In this document: piece after piece, positions 1 to 9,622 of the stretch | How the letters are laid out: each line of letters starts with the position of its first letter | How positions within the stretch are numbered: the first letter of the stretch is position 1 | NCBI GenBank assembly: GCA_900544365.1 | Contig: UQVF01000005.1 | Coordinates: 12,014 to 76,013, forward strand | Direction: 5' to 3' | DNA: 64,000 bases | Source: an uncultured Veillonella sp. | GTDB taxonomy: Bacteria > Bacillota > Negativicutes > Veillonellales > Veillonellaceae | Notes under the pieces: model-generated | Seen by the model: the letters and a program-made list of their open reading frames with translations, nothing else | Told to the model about the DNA's origin: nothing | Database searches by the model: none | Position numbers and translations under genes: made by a program

Positions 1-1175
1 ATACCAATACCATCGATAACTCTATCATTTGGTGTGTGATAGCGAGCGATAGTAATCTTTAAACCTTCTCCGTCAAGGCCTTGTACTACGCTCTGCACAG
101 TACCCTTGCCATAACTTTTTGTACCTACAATGGTACCTGATTTTGTATCTTGCACAGCTCCAGCAATAATTTCTGAAGCACTTGCAGAATTACCATTAAT
201 CAACACAACTAATGGGATAAGAGGATACTCTCCTCTAGACATATAGGCTGTCGTTTTCCCTCGTCTCGTTTGTACCGTCACAATCGGGCCTTTCGGCACC
301 AAATATTGTCCAATACCATGAGCCGTCGTAATTAAGCCGCCCGGATTATCACGTAAGTCTAAGACTAACCGTTTCATCCCTTTAGCTTGAAGGTCCTCAT
401 AGGCTTTCGTAAATTCATCTACTGTTTTTTCAGCAAATTGGGTAACACGAATATAACCAATATCTTCGGTTAGCATTTGCCCTTTTACAGTAGGCATTAC
501 AATCGTTTTCCGTTCAATAGATAGCTCTTGTTCTTCCCCATTGCGTAGGATACGAAGTACTACAACAGTCCCTTCTTCACCTCGAATGCGATTCGCTACG
601 TCTTCTTTTTCAATATCAGACACAGGTGTGCCATCAATAGCAAGGATTTGATCTCCTTTTTGAAGGCCTACAGCTTCTGCCGGTTGCCCTTCCATCGTAG
701 CACCTACTTTCAAAGTTTTTCCATCGGAAAAATCTAATAATAGACCAATCCCACTATAGGTAGAGGACGTGTGCATTTCTAGCTCTTTCATGTCATCCTT
801 ATCTAAATAGACAGTATGTTTATCATGGGTACCTTTGGCTAAGCCTTTCAGCATATTCACAAAAAGTTCTTCTTTAGCTGGAGGATCCATGGCCCATTGT
901 GTAGTAATAAAGTAGGCGTACCCAAATTTAGCAATTCCCAAAGGGGACCCTGATATAAACCAAAAGAACGCAGTTAATCCAATTAAAAAGGTAAGCATCC
1001 AAGTGAATGCAATTAACAAATAATATTTGATGAGATCTTTAATACTATCGTGTGTAAGATTGTCTTCTACGCTTATTATATTACCAGCCTCATCCTTTGT
1101 AATGACTTCATATCTTACACCTAAAAGGTAGGTCTTGGCTTTATGCCAGATAGATTGTTTTCCTTTATCTTCCAT
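1..1175 (-). CDS. ctpA: S41 C-terminal processing peptidase (CtpA-like), partial
   Basis: The frame is open from an ATG at 1175 (SD GGAGAC just upstream) to the left window edge, so the C-terminus is missing. Reading inward there is a short cytoplasmic N-terminus, one membrane segment (LLIAFTWMLTFLIGLTAFFW region), a PDZ domain (GLQKGDQILAIDGTPV), then the S41 protease core with LDLRDNPGG and the catalytic serine region NGNSASASEIIAGA followed by the catalytic lysine region SYGKGTVQ. This family cleaves C-terminal tails of envelope proteins outside the cytoplasmic membrane. It lies downstream of an M23 murein hydrolase gene and ftsEX, a common envelope/cell-division neighbourhood. Assignment to the S41 family is firm; the specific substrate cannot be told. 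Confidence 0.93.
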   Translation of the reverse strand, partial: MEDKGKQSIWHKAKTYLLGVRYEVITKDEAGNIISVEDNLTHDSIKDLIKYYLLIAFTWMLTFLIGLTAFFWFISGSPLGIAKFGYAYFITTQWAMDPPAKEELFVNMLKGLAKGTHDKHTVYLDKDDMKELEMHTSSTYSGIGLLLDFSDGKTLKVGATMEGQPAEAVGLQKGDQILAIDGTPVSDIEKEDVANRIRGEEGTVVVLRILRNGEEQELSIERKTIVMPTVKGQMLTEDIGYIRVTQFAEKTVDEFTKAYEDLQAKGMKRLVLDLRDNPGGLITTAHGIGQYLVPKGPIVTVQTRRGKTTAYMSRGEYPLIPLVVLINGNSASASEIIAGAVQDTKSGTIVGTKSYGKGTVQSVVQGLDGEGLKITIARYHTPNDRVIDGIG

Positions 1176-1183
1176 AGTCTCCT

Positions 1184-2393
1184 CTATAAGTATCCCATCG
1201 GATCCGTTGGTTCCCCATTAATACGCACCTCAAAATGAAGGTGTGGACCTGTAGAACCACCCGTATTACCTGAGTAGGAAACTACTTGACCTTTTGATAC
1301 CGTTTGTCCAGGGCTTACTGCTACATCACTATTATGGGCATACAAGGTAGACATACCATTTCCATGGTCAATGATGACAGTGTATCCGTATGGCATAAAG
1401 GAGGACGGTTTACCCGTATCCACTGACCCAACCAGCTTCTACGACAACGCCACCATCAGCTGCATGAACCGGAGTTCCTTCATCCACCCCAAAGTCAGTG
1501 CCGGCATGAAGACGACGTGTGCCATAAATTGGGTGAATACGCCAACCAAAATCAGATGTGATAGGAGCCACGACTGGTGCTGCTAATTGGCCTGTACCTT
1601 GTACCCATGTAGCTCCACCACCGCTACCACCTTGGCTAGCAGCAGCTGCTGCAGCCGCTGCACGTTCTGCCGCACGTTGTTGCAACATCGCTGTAATACT
1701 TGCGGAAGATGCCATTAACTCATTATAAGCACGCTCCGCAGTATCTCGGTCATTCATAGCCCGTTCTAACACAGCTTGACGTTCTGCTTTTTTCTGATTA
1801 ATTAGGTTTTGCTTTTCTTGTGCTACTTTTTCAAGTTCCAATACCTTAGCGCGATCTTCCTCTAACTTAGCTTTTTTGCTAGCAATTTCCTCCCGCTCTA
1901 TTTTAATGGTGTTGATTAAATCCATATCAGATTGTAAAATGCGTTTCAACATTTCCATACGGTTTGCAAAATCGCTGAAATCTTTAGATCCCACCACAAC
2001 ATCTAAGTAGCTTAAACGACCATTGATATAGATATCTCGTACTCGTTTATAGAATACTTTTTCACGAGACTGCAACCGGGCTTGTGCTGCTTTCAATTCA
2101 GCTTCTGTTTTTGTAATATCTTTATCTAATTGAATCCGCTCTGCCTGCACTTGTTTTAATTCTGCTGTAGCAGTATCTAAATCACGTTGTATAGCATGTA
2201 ACTGTTCATATACGGTACCAATCGTTTTTTCAGCTTCTGACTTTTTATTCGCTTCATTTGTCATTTGTTGTTGGATATTTGACAACTGATTCGTTAAGTC
2301 TTCATCTTGTGCTTGATACCAATACGGTGTAGCCATCATGATAGAACCGCATAGTAAACTAGCTACTAGTGTTACTGTTTTTTTCTTCATCAT
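1184..2393 (-). pseudogene. M23 murein hydrolase activator (EnvC-like), frameshifted
   Basis: Two overlapping frames together make one protein. The first (2393 to 1410) has a signal-anchor (KKKTVTLVASLLCGSIMMA), a long coiled coil rich in Lys/Glu/Gln, an Ala-rich linker, and the start of a LytM/M23 domain with the zinc motif HAGTDFG; it stops after AGWVSGYG. The second (1423 to 1184) carries the rest of the domain, including IIDHGNG and the HLHFEV zinc/catalytic motif. Removing one C from the CCC run at 1413-1415 would join the frames ([22 protein letters not shown]). EnvC-like proteins act with FtsEX, whose genes lie immediately upstream (3 nt gap), to split septal peptidoglycan. The break may be a real mutation, a phase-variable site, or a sequencing error. 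The first frame could start at either of two adjacent ATGs. Confidence 0.85.
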
Positions 2394-2395
2394 TC

Positions 2396-3283
2396 CTACA
2401 CTTTCATATATTGTTTTAACGAAATAGTACTACCGATGGCACCTACTACAATGCCTATACCTACTAAACTAGCCGACAATTGATAGATAAATGGCATCAT
2501 TGGCACCAATGGCATAAAAGCAAAGTTTGAAATCACTTCCATAGTAATATAGCGGTAGAATTGCCATGTAGCAACCCCTGCAATAGCACCACCTATAGCA
2601 CCTAAGAACATACCTTCCAATACGAAAGGCCAACGGATAAACCAGTTTGTAGCACCTACATATTTCATAATACCAATCTCTTTACGACGAGCAAATACTG
2701 TCAAACGGATTGTATTAGAAATAATAAAGAGCGTTGCCCCTGCAAGAAAAGCGATGAGTACAATACCACCGATGCGGATAATTTTTGTAACTTCAAAAAT
2801 TTGCTCAATCACATCTTGTCCATAGTGAGCGCTTTCAACCTCTGGGTATTTAGATACTATTTCCGCTGTGGATTTTACTTGGTCTGGTGTATTGAAAGTC
2901 AACACATAGGACGTCGGCAATGGATTATGTCCATCTAAGGATTCTACCAACTGCTGTTGTTCTCCTAAACGCTCTTTAAAGCGTTTCATCGCTTCATCTT
3001 TTGTGACAAATTCAATATCTTTTAGCTCTGGCAAGGCTTTTAACTTTTTGCCTAATTCCATCACTTGTGGCGTAGTTAAGTTGTCCTTCAAATAGATACT
3101 GATCTGCACTTGGCTTTCTAAATGAGATGCCAAATTATTAAGATTCACAACACCACAGGCAAACACACCTAGGATAAACAAAGACAATGTGACTGTGGAG
3201 ATAGAAGCTAAGGACATCAATCCATTACGACGCATGGATTGAATGGCTTCTTTTATATAATACTTAAATGTTCTAATTTTCAT
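2396..3283 (-). CDS. ftsX: Cell-division permease FtsX
   Basis: This 295-residue protein has the FtsX layout: a cytoplasmic N-terminus with TYYIKEAI-like sequence, a first membrane segment near residues 21-45, a large extracytoplasmic domain (about 46-165, with YLKDNLTTPQ), and three further membrane segments near 170-192, 222-245 and 265-288. FtsX couples ATP hydrolysis by FtsE to activation of septal peptidoglycan hydrolases. Its start overlaps the end of ftsE by 11 nt, so the two are translationally coupled, and the M23 hydrolase gene follows 3 nt after its stop. The family call is firm. Confidence 0.95.
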   Translation of the reverse strand: MKIRTFKYYIKEAIQSMRRNGLMSLASISTVTLSLFILGVFACGVVNLNNLASHLESQVQISIYLKDNLTTPQVMELGKKLKALPELKDIEFVTKDEAMKRFKERLGEQQQLVESLDGHNPLPTSYVLTFNTPDQVKSTAEIVSKYPEVESAHYGQDVIEQIFEVTKIIRIGGIVLIAFLAGATLFIISNTIRLTVFARRKEIGIMKYVGATNWFIRWPFVLEGMFLGAIGGAIAGVATWQFYRYITMEVISNFAFMPLVPMMPFIYQLSASLVGIGIVVGAIGSTISLKQYMKV

Positions 3284-3959
3284 GGAATGCGGCCCCTCTC
3301 ATTTGATCACTTACTACACGACCGCCTTCTAAGGCAATCACTCGCTTGTTTAGATAAGACACCATATCCATATCATGTGTCACCATCACTACAGTTGTAC
3401 CTGAGTTATTGATGGCTTTGAAAAGGTCCGAAATATCACGGCTTGTTTGAGGATCCAGATTACCTGTTGGTTCATCCGCAATCAATACCAATGGTTTATT
3501 CACAATGGCTCTAGCGATAGCTACCCTTTGTTGCTCCCCACCACTAAGATCTTGTGGCAAATCATTGGCTTTATCGCTCAACCCAACCAATTCTAATACA
3601 TTTAAAACTTTCTCTCTAATTACTTTCGGTTTTTCCTCGATAACCTCCAAGGCGAAAGCAATATTTTCAAAGACTGTTTTTGATGGTAATAATCGGAAAT
3701 CTTGGAATACAATACCTAACTTTCTACGCAAGTATGGTACTTTACTAGATTTGATACGTGTTACATCAACATCATTCACAATAACCGTTCCAGAATCTGG
3801 TGTCACTTCATGTGAAAGTAATTTAATAAATGTTGATTTACCTGCTCCAGAATGCCCACAGACTAATACGAATTCTCCTTTTTCAATATGAATCGACACA
3901 TCCTCTAAAGCAACAGACCCATTGTCATATACTTTATGGACATTTCTAAATTCTATCAT
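3273..3959 (-). CDS. ftsE: Cell-division ATP-binding protein FtsE
   Basis: A 228-residue ABC ATPase. Visible motifs are Walker A GHSGAGKST (about 35-43), the signature LSGGEQQRV, Walker B VLIADEPTGNLD and the switch histidine in VMVTHD. The opening MIEFRNVHKVYDNG and length match FtsE. It pairs with FtsX in the cytoplasmic membrane to control septal wall hydrolysis. It is followed by overlapping ftsX and preceded, 15 nt away, by the transketolase pair on the same strand. Confidence 0.96.
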   Translation of the reverse strand: MIEFRNVHKVYDNGSVALEDVSIHIEKGEFVLVCGHSGAGKSTFIKLLSHEVTPDSGTVIVNDVDVTRIKSSKVPYLRRKLGIVFQDFRLLPSKTVFENIAFALEVIEEKPKVIREKVLNVLELVGLSDKANDLPQDLSGGEQQRVAIARAIVNKPLVLIADEPTGNLDPQTSRDISDLFKAINNSGTTVVMVTHDMDMVSYLNKRVIALEGGRVVSDQMRGAAFHEN

Positions 3960-3974
3960 TCTATCATTCCCTTC

Positions 3975-4907
3975 CTATTTTCGCGCTATACCTCGTTTGG
4001 TAGCTGCCACAATATCAGCTGCTGTTAGACCATATTTTGCCATCAATTCTTTCGGTGTACCAGATTCACCAAAGGTATCCTTTACACCTACAAATTCCAT
4101 AGGCACTGGACATTCTTTAACTACAACTTCTGCCGCAGCACTGCCTAAGCCACCAATTACGTTATGCTCTTCAGCCGTGATCAATAGACCTGTTTCTTTT
4201 GCTGCTTTCACAATCGCCTCTGCATCGATAGGTTTAATGGAGGCCATGTTGATAACACGCACAGAAATACCTTCTACATCTAACGCAGCTGCTGCTTCTA
4301 CGGCAGGTCCCACTAAAGCGCCACAAGCGATAATCGTAGCATCCTTACCATCACGTAACTGTTGAGATTTTCCTGGCACAAATGTGTAACCTTCTGGTGT
4401 CACATCTTCTACACCGGCACGGCCTAACCTCACATACACAGGACCATGATACTCTGCTGCCCAAGAGATGACAGCTTCTGTTTCTGCTGCGTCGGCTGGT
4501 ACTACGACCATCATATTAGGTAATGTACGCATGCAAGAAATATCTTCTAAACTTTGATGTGTAGCACCGTCTTCACCAACAGTGATACCCGCATGAGTAG
4601 CACATACTTTCACATTTAATTTTGGATAACATACAGCATTGCGTACTTGTTCAAAGGCACGACCTGTGGCAAACATAGCAAAGGAAGACACAAATGGTAC
4701 TTTGCCTGCTGCTGCCAAACCAGCGCCTACAGAAATTAAGTTTTGCTCTGCAATCCCTACATTAAAGAATCGTTCAGGATATACTTTTTTAAATTCATCA
4801 GTTTTTGTAGATTTGGATAAATCTGCATCTAATACAACAACATCTTTATGAGTGGCACCCACTTTAACTAAGGCTGCACCATATGCTTCACGAGTCGCTT
4901 TTCCCAT
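3975..4907 (-). CDS. Transketolase C-terminal subunit
   Basis: This 310-residue protein covers the pyrimidine-binding and C-terminal domains of transketolase (opening MGKATREAYGAALVKVG; ERFFNVGIAEQNLISVGAGLA; THAGITVGEDGATHQ). The other half is encoded immediately upstream, 2 nt away, so the enzyme is split into two polypeptides, as is common in Firmicutes and archaea. Together they transfer two-carbon ketol units in the non-oxidative pentose phosphate pathway, using thiamine diphosphate. The conserved glutamate that activates the cofactor lies in the IAEQN segment. Confidence is high that this is the C-terminal transketolase partner. Confidence 0.93.
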   Translation of the reverse strand: MGKATREAYGAALVKVGATHKDVVVLDADLSKSTKTDEFKKVYPERFFNVGIAEQNLISVGAGLAAAGKVPFVSSFAMFATGRAFEQVRNAVCYPKLNVKVCATHAGITVGEDGATHQSLEDISCMRTLPNMMVVVPADAAETEAVISWAAEYHGPVYVRLGRAGVEDVTPEGYTFVPGKSQQLRDGKDATIIACGALVGPAVEAAAALDVEGISVRVINMASIKPIDAEAIVKAAKETGLLITAEEHNVIGGLGSAAAEVVVKECPVPMEFVGVKDTFGESGTPKELMAKYGLTAADIVAATKRGIARK

Positions 4908-4909
4908 GA

Positions 4910-5737
4910 TTACACCTCCAACAATTCCGCTACAAATTTGTCACATTCTTCTTGTGATGGCGCCTTCCCATGCCAGCCTGCTTGGCCTTCCATAGCATGT
5001 ACACCTTTACCTTTGATAGTATTCATAATCACCATAGTCGGTTTGTCTGTCATCGCTTTTGCTTCTGTTACTGCTGCATGTAAGGCATCTAAGTTATGAC
5101 CATCCACCACGATTACATGCCACCCGAAAGCTTTAAATTTTTCATCAATTGGTAATGGACTCATAACTTTTGTGATGTCACCATCGATTTGCAAGCCATT
5201 AAAATCTACAAACGCTGTCAAGTTAGACAATTTGTAATGTGCTGCAAACATCGCAGCTTCCCATACTTGTCCTTCTTCTAATTCGCCGTCACCTAGTACA
5301 GAGTATACACGGTAAGAAGCTCCATCAATCTTACCTGCCAATGCCATACCACATGCTGAAGAAATACCTTGTCCCAAGGAACCAGTAGACATATCTACAC
5401 CTGGAATATATTTCATGTCTGGATGACCTTGTAAGATATGGTCAATTTTACGCAAGTTTAGTAGTTCTTCTGTTGGAAAGAATCCTTTTTCTGCTAACGT
5501 AGCATACAGAGCTGGTGCAGCATGTCCTTTGGATAAGACAAAACGATCACGGTTTGGATCTTTCGGCTCATTTGGATTTACATTCATTTCTTGAAAGTAC
5601 AATAAGCTCATCACATCAGCAATGGATAAAGATCCACCTGGATGACCAGATTTTGCTGATGTTACAGATTTCACGATGTTTACACGAATCGCTTTTGCTT
5701 TTTCTTGTATCAATTGTTTTTGTTCAAGTGTTAACAT
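4910..5737 (-). CDS. Transketolase N-terminal subunit
   Basis: A 275-residue thiamine-diphosphate-binding subunit. It has the KSGHPGGSLSIADV start motif, LSKGHAAPALYA, and the GDGELEEGQVWEAAMFAAHYKLSNL segment whose GDG...N forms the Mg-thiamine diphosphate site. The start chosen is the ATG at 5737, which has a strong GGGAGGG ribosome site 7 nt upstream; an ATG eight codons earlier overlaps this site and is less likely. The stop is 2 nt from the start of the C-terminal subunit gene, so the two are co-translated and presumably form an alpha2-beta2 enzyme. Confidence 0.93.
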   Translation of the reverse strand: MLTLEQKQLIQEKAKAIRVNIVKSVTSAKSGHPGGSLSIADVMSLLYFQEMNVNPNEPKDPNRDRFVLSKGHAAPALYATLAEKGFFPTEELLNLRKIDHILQGHPDMKYIPGVDMSTGSLGQGISSACGMALAGKIDGASYRVYSVLGDGELEEGQVWEAAMFAAHYKLSNLTAFVDFNGLQIDGDITKVMSPLPIDEKFKAFGWHVIVVDGHNLDALHAAVTEAKAMTDKPTMVIMNTIKGKGVHAMEGQAGWHGKAPSQEECDKFVAELLEV

Positions 5738-5775
5738 ACTATACCCTCCCGTGTTATACACAATTCTAAGGTAAA

Positions 5776-6867
5776 TTATTTATCATGCAGCATGCCAATG
5801 GCAATGCGGGCATTCTCTAATGCATTTCTTCGTAGTTCATGAATGTTTTCTAGCGCAGCTTCCGTGAAAGTCTTTTGTTCCAACACTTCTACTGTACGTG
5901 CCACAATAGGTTCTACTGTCAATGTATGTAAATCACCTATCGGATCTTCACCAATCATATGAAGAAAGTTTAAAATTTTAGGGTCATAGGAGATCCCTAA
6001 GCAAGGTGTTTCCATTAACGCACTAAATACTAATGCATGGAGTCGTACACCTATCATGACATCCACGGAACCACTAAGCGCCAATAACTCAGTAGTGCTA
6101 TATGAATCAGCTAGGACCGTGGACTTTGATTTCATCTGTTTAGCTATGGTTTTTGCTTCCAGCGTATCTTCCCTATGTTGCATAGGAATGAATATGATCT
6201 GTGCATCCTTTGCTGTCTGAATCTGGTCGAGAGCTTTTGCCAATGTTCGTTGATACTCTATGCAATCTTTCCAAGTACGTACGGACACCCCCACAATCGG
6301 TCGGTCAGAATCAACTCCATAGGATGCCAATATATCACGGCCCACCGCAGTATCTACTGGATGCATGCCCAACACCGCATCAGCAGTTACTGTAATTGGG
6401 GCATTATCAATCCCCAGTGAAAGCAGTTCCTCTTTTGAAGCGTGATCTCGTACGGTAATCATAGATACTTGATTCAATACACACCCCACCGTAGCCCGAG
6501 CCAAAGATTTACGCAAAGGCCCAATACCTTGGGCATAAATCATCACTCGTTTTCCCAAGGTATTCGCTAAAGCGATAATACTCAAATAGTAATATAAACT
6601 ACGCGCGCTTGTTACATCCTGCAACAAACTACCGCCACCACTAATAAGCATATCGCAGGAATATATCGCTTGGTATATCTTCCACATATCAAATCGACCA
6701 ATGGCTTTCACCTTGTGGGTGCTCGTAGTTTCCGCAGGATTCCCAGAGATGACTGTAATTTCAGCTTGTGGTTCTCTCTCCAGTAATGCTTGCAAAATAG
6801 AACTTAATAGCGCTTCATCTCCGGCATTACCAAATCCATAATAACCGGAAATGAGTATCTTACACAT
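5776..6867 (-). CDS. csaB: Polysaccharide pyruvyl transferase CsaB
   Basis: A 363-residue protein starting MCKILISGYYGFGNAGDEA, the hallmark opening of the CsaB/polysaccharide pyruvyl transferase family. It also has ISGGGSLLQD, IYAQGIGP, and a C-terminal GVRLHALVFSAL. CsaB adds pyruvate ketals to wall-linked polysaccharide; in Firmicutes this provides the ligand for SLH-domain proteins. The start at 6867 has SD GAGGTG six bases upstream and overlaps the end of the DUF5693 gene by 8 nt, so the two are coupled. The upstream in-frame ATG at 6903 lacks a comparable ribosome site. Envelope attachment of SLH proteins is the inferred role here. Confidence 0.9.
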   Translation of the reverse strand: MCKILISGYYGFGNAGDEALLSSILQALLEREPQAEITVISGNPAETTSTHKVKAIGRFDMWKIYQAIYSCDMLISGGGSLLQDVTSARSLYYYLSIIALANTLGKRVMIYAQGIGPLRKSLARATVGCVLNQVSMITVRDHASKEELLSLGIDNAPITVTADAVLGMHPVDTAVGRDILASYGVDSDRPIVGVSVRTWKDCIEYQRTLAKALDQIQTAKDAQIIFIPMQHREDTLEAKTIAKQMKSKSTVLADSYSTTELLALSGSVDVMIGVRLHALVFSALMETPCLGISYDPKILNFLHMIGEDPIGDLHTLTVEPIVARTVEVLEQKTFTEAALENIHELRRNALENARIAIGMLHDK

Positions 6868-8884
6868 GGTTTTCACCTCGTCCTTGGAACCAACGAATGC
6901 CATAACCGATGAATCGTACCGCTATAATCGCTAGTAAACCGATGACGATACCTAATAGCAAGCCATCGTAACCACGAGCAATGGACATATACACTGGCGT
7001 ACGCAAGTGACAGAATGTTTCTACCATGGAGGCAATACCAATGACAGCCCCTACGGATAAGGCAAAATGCAATACCATTGGAATGCGTCGTCCCACAGCA
7101 TAGGCAGCCAGCATAAATGCTGGATGACCGATTAAAAATTCTTTTTCACGAGGGCGAGCGTACATGGTGTTTTCTAAAAATCTACGTAAAGCGAGTTCCC
7201 AAGACGGTACTGGTACGCCTGCCGTATGACCACTACGTCCTACAAAGACATAGGCTACCACAGTTAAAGCACCTAGGATTAATAAGCTATATACTTTAAT
7301 ATCTATTTGTACAAATTCTGTAATGAAAGATTTCACATCTTTCACAGAAGAAATAGTTCTGCCTTTCCAAATTGGAAACCGTTGTAAATAGGCAATAGCC
7401 GTCAATACTACTGGCGCCACAAAGGTTAATTTCACGCCATGGAATAAAGCAAATTCCATAAAGAACTGTGTACTACCTAACATGGCAGCAATACTAATAC
7501 CACCAACGGCAGCAATCAAAGCCACCACCACCAGATATACTACAGACTCTACCGTACTTCTCCAAGGGGACAAACCCACATGGTTACGTTTCGACCAACA
7601 ATCAAAAATCATCGTCATCGCCAATACTGGTGCCGATATAGCGGCTACCAATGCCCAAGCAGACATAATTTTTGTACCTGTAGTCATCACATATATGCCA
7701 ATAGAAAAGATGGACCCCACAGCAAATAGGCCTAGTAAATATGGCTTTCGTATACGTATAAACTGACCTAATGTAAGTGTCGCTAAGCTTATTACACCTG
7801 TCATCGTTAACACTCGTAACATAGTGGTCGGCGTATATACTGGATAGACTGAGGCTTTCCCTGTGGTAAAGCCACGAGCTTGTAATTTATCTGTCACTTG
7901 TTTCGCTACAAATAATGTCGTTTCTAAGGCGGTTCTATTATCTACACCTTGTTCATATAATGGGAATAAATTGTAGCGGATATTTCGTTCAATATCACTA
8001 ATGTAAAACCATTGTACCAATTCGCCTGGTGTAAGTTTGCGCACCTCTTCTTTCGATACAGTATACAATCTGCCTACTTTATAGTGATTGGCATTAGCCA
8101 TTTCTAGAAATCCAGCTTGTGGGAAATATTGTAATTGGTTCACTGCTTCAATGCCAACTACAGGAATATTACGTGCTTCTAATTGTTCTAACGTACGATC
8201 CACATGCAATGCATATCCTAAAGCCTCTTTCCCTACAAAGACCATCCCTGTTACATTAGGGACTCCCTCAATTCGTTGGAACACATGGTCCACATCGTCC
8301 ACGGTAACACCTTTATAGTTTGTTGGGCGTACAATGACATGGAATCCGAGATTCACCACCTCTTGAGCTTGTAACTTGGAAATCCCCAAATTCATATCTT
8401 TCATCGAATCACTTGGTAAGGCTAATCCTAACATAGGACCCAAGGATGTTTGCAACGCTGTGACTTTATCCTTACCTAGGCGGCGTATTAAATCTTCTTG
8501 CACCTCCTGAAAGTAAGCTTCTTTACCCGGAATCACGCCTACATAGGTCATACCTGGCTGTGCACCTTCCACTTGTAGCTGCTGTAAGTCATGGGAGCTA
8601 TACATATGAATATGACCAGCATCTTTTTCTTTTTGCAGTGTTCTATCATAAATTGCTAAGGCTGTAATGCCAGATTTTTTAGCCGCTGCTACAGCCTCCG
8701 ATAAAGAGCGTTTCTCATAGGCATTGGCACGAAGGAGCCCATCATAATCAATGATATTTTCAATCTGCTCCTGCTGCGCCTCAATATGATGACGTTCTTT
8801 CACCAATAGGAGTCCACTCACAATGCCTACACCTAGAAAGGCTAATAAAATCCATGTGTAAATAGATATTGTCTTTAATTTCAT
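6860..8884 (-). CDS. DUF5693 family polytopic membrane protein
   Basis: A 674-residue protein with an N-terminal anchor (about 7-27), a large extracytoplasmic domain to about residue 345, then roughly eight to ten membrane segments. The soluble half contains AVAAAKKSGITALAIYDRTL and NIPVVGIEAVNQLQYFPQAGF, which I associate with the DUF5693 family. No enzymatic motif is evident. It directly precedes csaB with an 8 nt overlap, and a DUF2993 lipid-binding-like protein lies upstream 8 nt away, so an envelope-polysaccharide or lipid role is plausible. Function is unknown; only the family and topology are supported. Confidence 0.8.
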   Translation of the reverse strand: MKLKTISIYTWILLAFLGVGIVSGLLLVKERHHIEAQQEQIENIIDYDGLLRANAYEKRSLSEAVAAAKKSGITALAIYDRTLQKEKDAGHIHMYSSHDLQQLQVEGAQPGMTYVGVIPGKEAYFQEVQEDLIRRLGKDKVTALQTSLGPMLGLALPSDSMKDMNLGISKLQAQEVVNLGFHVIVRPTNYKGVTVDDVDHVFQRIEGVPNVTGMVFVGKEALGYALHVDRTLEQLEARNIPVVGIEAVNQLQYFPQAGFLEMANANHYKVGRLYTVSKEEVRKLTPGELVQWFYISDIERNIRYNLFPLYEQGVDNRTALETTLFVAKQVTDKLQARGFTTGKASVYPVYTPTTMLRVLTMTGVISLATLTLGQFIRIRKPYLLGLFAVGSIFSIGIYVMTTGTKIMSAWALVAAISAPVLAMTMIFDCWSKRNHVGLSPWRSTVESVVYLVVVALIAAVGGISIAAMLGSTQFFMEFALFHGVKLTFVAPVVLTAIAYLQRFPIWKGRTISSVKDVKSFITEFVQIDIKVYSLLILGALTVVAYVFVGRSGHTAGVPVPSWELALRRFLENTMYARPREKEFLIGHPAFMLAAYAVGRRIPMVLHFALSVGAVIGIASMVETFCHLRTPVYMSIARGYDGLLLGIVIGLLAIIAVRFIGYGIRWFQGRGENHV

Positions 8885-8892
8885 AAGCCCTC

Positions 8893-9612
8893 CTATTGTG
8901 CAACAGGATGCACAAATACATGAATTTCTTCACGCCCTGTTTCTACACGATCCAATTGAACTGGAATTGGAAATTTTCCAAAATCATAGAGAGGAATTGC
9001 TTTTACCGCACCACTAGATAAGCGATTTAAACTAGCTCCACCAATGGATAACTTTTCAGTGGCGAATTGTAATGTATTCCCTTCAATTTCCAAATGACCT
9101 TGGATAGTTACCTTACCGGAAAGAAATCCTCCTACGTCGATACGACCATTCATGACAACGCCACGATCAGAAATCTCCACAGTCTCAATAGATAACCCCT
9201 TCGCACTGGAACTAGATAAATGTTGTTCAATATATCGTTTCAAATCATCTTGATGGATAACACCTTCAATGTGACCTTGTCCGAAACTCGTAAAACGTAA
9301 TTGTTGGTCAAAAAATAATTCTTTAGGCTCAATTTGAATTTGACGTAGATCAAATGTCAAACGTTGTACTTTTAACTTACCTAAAGTAATGCCTTCTAAA
9401 TTACCGCGAAAGGAGTCAATCTCGCCTAATGCCAATTTAAATCCAGGAGAGGATTCAATACGCATAGATTGTTCATCAGGATGTAAAGTTCCTTCTAATC
9501 TTGATTCCACTTCATGACTCACAAGGGTAGGCAATAAAAAGGATGAGCCTCCTATAACGATACCACCTAGTATCAAGACGAATAGTATTGTTTTTAAAAA
9601 GAAATTTCTCAC
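8893..9612 (-). CDS. DUF2993 (LmeA-like) exported protein
   Basis: About 239 residues: an N-terminal hydrophobic anchor (FLKTILFVLILGGIVIGGSSF) followed by a beta-rich domain with repeated short amphipathic strands (LGEIDSFRGNLEGITLGKLKV) and a conserved central D. The pattern fits DUF2993, whose members include mycobacterial LmeA and are predicted to bind lipids outside the membrane. The start is uncertain: GTG at 9612 has GGAG five bases upstream, while GTG at 9618 would be too close to it. It follows prfB closely and precedes the DUF5693 gene, apparently in the same operon. Confidence 0.72.
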   Translation of the reverse strand: MRNFFLKTILFVLILGGIVIGGSSFLLPTLVSHEVESRLEGTLHPDEQSMRIESSPGFKLALGEIDSFRGNLEGITLGKLKVQRLTFDLRQIQIEPKELFFDQQLRFTSFGQGHIEGVIHQDDLKRYIEQHLSSSSAKGLSIETVEISDRGVVMNGRIDVGGFLSGKVTIQGHLEIEGNTLQFATEKLSIGGASLNRLSSGAVKAIPLYDFGKFPIPVQLDRVETGREEIHVFVHPVAQ

Positions 9613-9622
9613 TGCCACTCCA

